A stretch of 43,112 nt of DNA from an uncultured Oscillospiraceae bacterium (GTDB lineage: Bacteria; Bacillota; Clostridia; Oscillospirales; Oscillospiraceae): assembly GCA_947630375.1 (NCBI GenBank), contig CANRHH010000064.1, positions 1 through 43,112 of the forward strand, given 5' to 3'. The stretch's first letter is position 1, and the number at the start of each line of letters is the position of its first letter. A program made the position numbers and the translations under genes. Positions 40,924-43,112 of the stretch are shown piece after piece. Below the pieces are notes generated by a model that saw nothing but the letters and a program-made list of their open reading frames with translations, had not been told where the DNA came from and searched no databases.

Positions 40924-42877
40924 CCTCTTCTCCTTTGCTGATCATATGTTCGGTATGGGGGATATCTGCCGTTTTTGCGCTCCGCTCCTTCCGGGGCTTA
41001 AAGCGGAAGAACACCGCCGCCATAGGCGGGAGCGTGATCCGGGCCGAGTGGGGCCAGGACAGGAAGAGCTCCTTACGGCTGAAAATGGCCTTGGGATTGA
41101 CGGCGCCGCTGCCGCCGTAGCAGCTCTCGTCGCTGTTCAAAAGCTCCTTCAAGGTCCCCGCCCGGGGAAGACCCAGTACAAAGCCCTCATATTTCACCGG
41201 GGTAAAGTTGCAGGCGCAGACGATGTAACTGTCCTTCTCCGGGGCCATGCGCATGAAAGCGATGGAGCTGCGGGCGGCGTCGTCCACGTTGAGCCACTGG
41301 AAGCCCTCCCAGGAGTTGTCGATCTCATAGAAGGCCGGGTTTTCCACATACAGCCGGTTGAGCTTCTCGCAGTAGCGCTGCATCTCGTCGTGCCGGGGAT
41401 ATTTGAGCAGAAACCAGTCCAGCTCCCGCTTCCAGTTCCACTCGATGAAGTGGGCAAACTCGCTGCCCATAAAGGTCAGCTTCTTGCCTGGATGGCCCAT
41501 CTGATAGCCGTACAGGGCCTTTAGAGAGCGGAATTTCTGCTCGTAGTCGCCCCACATCTTGTTGACCATGGATTTCTTGCCGTGGACCACCTCATCGTGG
41601 GAGTAGGGCAGGATGAAGTTCTCGTTAAAGGCGTACATCATGGAGAAGGTCAGCTTGTTGTGGTTGCTGCTTCTGAAATAGGGGTCCATGGCCATGTAAT
41701 CCAGGGTATCGTGCATAAAGCCCATGTCCCACTTGAGGCAGAAGCCCAGACCCCCGTCATAGGGCGGGGCGGTGATCTTGGGATAGGCCGTGGCCTCCTC
41801 GGCGATGGTCACGGCGCCGGGATATCCGGTGAGCACGGCGGTGTTCAGCTTTTGCAAAAAGGCTACCGCCCCCAAGTTGATGTTGCCGCCCTCCCGGTTG
41901 GGGGTATATTCCCCCTCTTTCCGGGCATAGTTCAGATACAGCATGGAGCTGACCGCGTCCACCCGGATGCCGTCAATATGAAATTCCTCGAAGAATTTGC
42001 AGGCCGAGGATACCAAAAAGCTCTGGACCTGGTCGCTCTCATAGTCGAACACCAGCGTCCCCCACTCCGGGTGCTCCGCCATCCGCCGCTCCTTGCACTC
42101 AAACTGGGGGCTCCCGTCAAACAGCGCCAGGCCGTGCTCGTCCTTGGGGAAGTGGGCGGGGACCCAGTCCATAATGAGCCCGATCCCGGCCTGGTGGAAC
42201 TTGTCCACCATGTATTTGAAGTCCTCCGGCGTACCGTAACGGGAGGTGGGGGAGTAATAGCCGGTGACCTGATAGCCCCAGGATCCGTCAAAGGGGTACT
42301 CGGTCACGGGCAGCAGCTCCACATGAGTATAGTGCATGCGGCGGCAGTAGTCAACCAGAGAATCCGCCAGGGTCCGGTATGTAACGCCGCCCGGCAGATC
42401 CTTCCAGGACCCGGCGTGGACCTCATAGATGTTCATGGGGCTGCTCAAAAAGCGGCGCGTGGCCCGCTTGGCCATATAGTCGCCGTCACCCCAGGCGTAG
42501 GGCACGCCGTCCCAGATGATGGAGGCGGTCTCTTTTCCGTTCTGGCCAAAGGCCGCAAAGGGGTCGGCTTTCAGGATCTGCCGCCCGTCGGCCCCGTCGA
42601 TGCAGAATTTATATCGCTGGCCGTTTTGCAGAGCGGGCACAAACACCGCCCAGACGCCGTCCTCTCTCTTCTCCATGGGCAGAGACTGCCGGTCCCAGCC
42701 GTTGAAATCGCCCACCAGATGGACCTGCCGGGCGTTGGGGGCCCAGACCAGAAAACGGTGCTCCTTCAGCTCCGGCACATACCGGCAGCCGAAGCAGAGC
42801 CAGGCCTTGCGGGCGTTGCCGGTGTTAAACAGATAGATGTCGGCACTTGGGATATATTTCTCATGTACAGCATCCAT
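40907..42877 (-). CDS. glgB: Glycogen branching enzyme
   Basis: This 656-residue GH13 enzyme cuts and reattaches alpha-1,4 chains as alpha-1,6 branches. It has a CBM48 domain (HRFLVWAPNARQVHLVGDFN, near residue 40-60), the barrel motifs IMDWVPAHFPKD, DGIRVDAVSSMLY (nucleophile Asp), TIAEEATAYP (Glu) and ILPYSHDEVVHGK, and MGSEFAHFIEWNW. The C-terminal 25 residues are charged and overlap glgA. AGGAGGAGACGCC precedes ATG 42877. It is the first gene of the operon, with a clear promoter before it. Confidence 0.95.
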   Translation of the reverse strand: MDAVHEKYIPSADIYLFNTGNARKAWLCFGCRYVPELKEHRFLVWAPNARQVHLVGDFNGWDRQSLPMEKREDGVWAVFVPALQNGQRYKFCIDGADGRQILKADPFAAFGQNGKETASIIWDGVPYAWGDGDYMAKRATRRFLSSPMNIYEVHAGSWKDLPGGVTYRTLADSLVDYCRRMHYTHVELLPVTEYPFDGSWGYQVTGYYSPTSRYGTPEDFKYMVDKFHQAGIGLIMDWVPAHFPKDEHGLALFDGSPQFECKERRMAEHPEWGTLVFDYESDQVQSFLVSSACKFFEEFHIDGIRVDAVSSMLYLNYARKEGEYTPNREGGNINLGAVAFLQKLNTAVLTGYPGAVTIAEEATAYPKITAPPYDGGLGFCLKWDMGFMHDTLDYMAMDPYFRSSNHNKLTFSMMYAFNENFILPYSHDEVVHGKKSMVNKMWGDYEQKFRSLKALYGYQMGHPGKKLTFMGSEFAHFIEWNWKRELDWFLLKYPRHDEMQRYCEKLNRLYVENPAFYEIDNSWEGFQWLNVDDAARSSIAFMRMAPEKDSYIVCACNFTPVKYEGFVLGLPRAGTLKELLNSDESCYGGSGAVNPKAIFSRKELFLSWPHSARITLPPMAAVFFRFKPRKERSAKTADIPHTEHMISKGEEDEKGI

Positions 42878-42913
42878 AGGCGTCTCCTCCTGTCCTGCTG
42901 TGAATGTTCTCCT

Positions 42914-42942
42914 ATTATAACGTGTTTTTCCGTCAATTCCAA
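42914..42942 (-). promoter_or_regulatory. Sigma-A promoter of the glycogen operon
   Basis: On the - strand TTGGAA (42942-42937), 17 bases, TATAAT (42919-42914), 37 bases before the glgB ATG. Confidence 0.75.
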
Positions 42943-43006
42943 GTGCTTTTTACAGCCGGAACAAAAAACTATAAAAGAAAAAAGAGGGCGGTTTGAAAAA
43001 AATCAG

Positions 43007-43035
43007 TTGACAACTTGTGCCTTGTCTGGTAAAAT
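43007..43035 (+). promoter_or_regulatory. Sigma-A promoter of the tRNA gene
   Basis: TTGACA (43007-43012), 17 bases, TAAAAT (43030-43035), 25 bases before the tRNA. It is divergent from the glycogen operon promoter. Confidence 0.8.
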
Positions 43036-43060
43036 GCAGGATGTTGTTTGAAAGCAATTT

Positions 43061-43112
43061 GGCGGCATAGCTCAGTTGGCTAGAGCATGCGGTTCATACC
43101 CGCAGTGTCCCC
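43061..43112 (+). tRNA. tRNA-Met (CAT anticodon), partial at window end
   Basis: The D-arm text GCATAGCTCAGTTGGCTAGA and anticodon stem-loop TGCGG-TTCATAC-CCGCA give a CAT anticodon. The 5' end GGCGGCA differs from the CGCGG type of initiator tRNAs, so elongator Met (or Ile-2 with modified C) is meant. The window cuts it after 52 bases. Confidence 0.9.

Overview
The window looks like a chromosomal piece of a Gram-positive, spore-forming clostridial bacterium, most likely an Oscillospiraceae relative (Flavonifractor/Lawsonibacter/Dysosmobacter type). This rests on GC-rich flanking genes, a PdaB-type sporulation deacetylase, an S-layer-homology protein, a lipoprotein solute receptor, strong AGGAGG-type ribosome sites and TTGACA-17-TAAAAT promoters. 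The taxon is inferred from gene content only.

Region 1 (about 1-17,580) is a surface-polysaccharide locus, visibly more AT-rich than the rest and read entirely on the + strand. After the tail of a helicase-associated-domain protein it holds a small Cys-rich protein, the initiating sugar-phosphate transferase, a GT2, a pyruvyl transferase, an FrhB-like iron-sulfur protein, two GT4 glycosyltransferases, an EpsG/Wzy-like polymerase and a Wzx flippase. The second half is unusual: an MptE/DUF115-like (sialyltransferase-like) protein, an ATP-grasp ligase, a sodium/amino-acid symporter, a GINT1-type beta-propeller, two different CMP-Kdo-synthetase-like genes in tandem, an HMGL/DmpG-type aldolase fused to a second MptE-like domain, and a KdsC-like phosphatase. 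Together these read as a possible non-canonical route to a CMP-activated ulosonic acid, perhaps amino-acylated, without KdsA. This is the strongest candidate in the window for an undescribed system. One tandem-gene junction also combines a G7 tract, a frame that extends past the conserved domain, and a hairpin that hides the next gene's ribosome site.

Region 2 (17,580-18,100) has no intact gene: strong hairpins and a decayed phage minor-capsid fragment. Region 3 (18,100-28,250) is GC-rich envelope and housekeeping DNA: PdaB-like deacetylase, a small conserved protein and PAP2 phosphatase (- strand), a secreted SLH protein (+), the MoxR-DUF58-transglutaminase module (-), then a membrane NodB deacetylase, a DNA-methyl repair protein and type III pantothenate kinase (+). 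A 10-bp motif, GTTTACATAA, recurs at gene ends here.

Region 4 (28,400-35,470) is a probable operon from a clear promoter: a phosphomannomutase-like HAD protein, glycerol-1-phosphate dehydrogenase (AraM type), an AfuABC/FbpABC-type importer and L-ribulose-5-phosphate 4-epimerase. The set recalls Bacillus araD-araL-araM plus transporter, but with other protein families in the HAD and transporter roles. Region 5 (35,500-42,950, - strand) is a glycogen operon: glgB, glgA, a GH13 alpha-glucan hydrolase with an extra N-terminal domain, and a membrane glucosyltransferase-like protein. The window ends inside a tRNA-Met gene.
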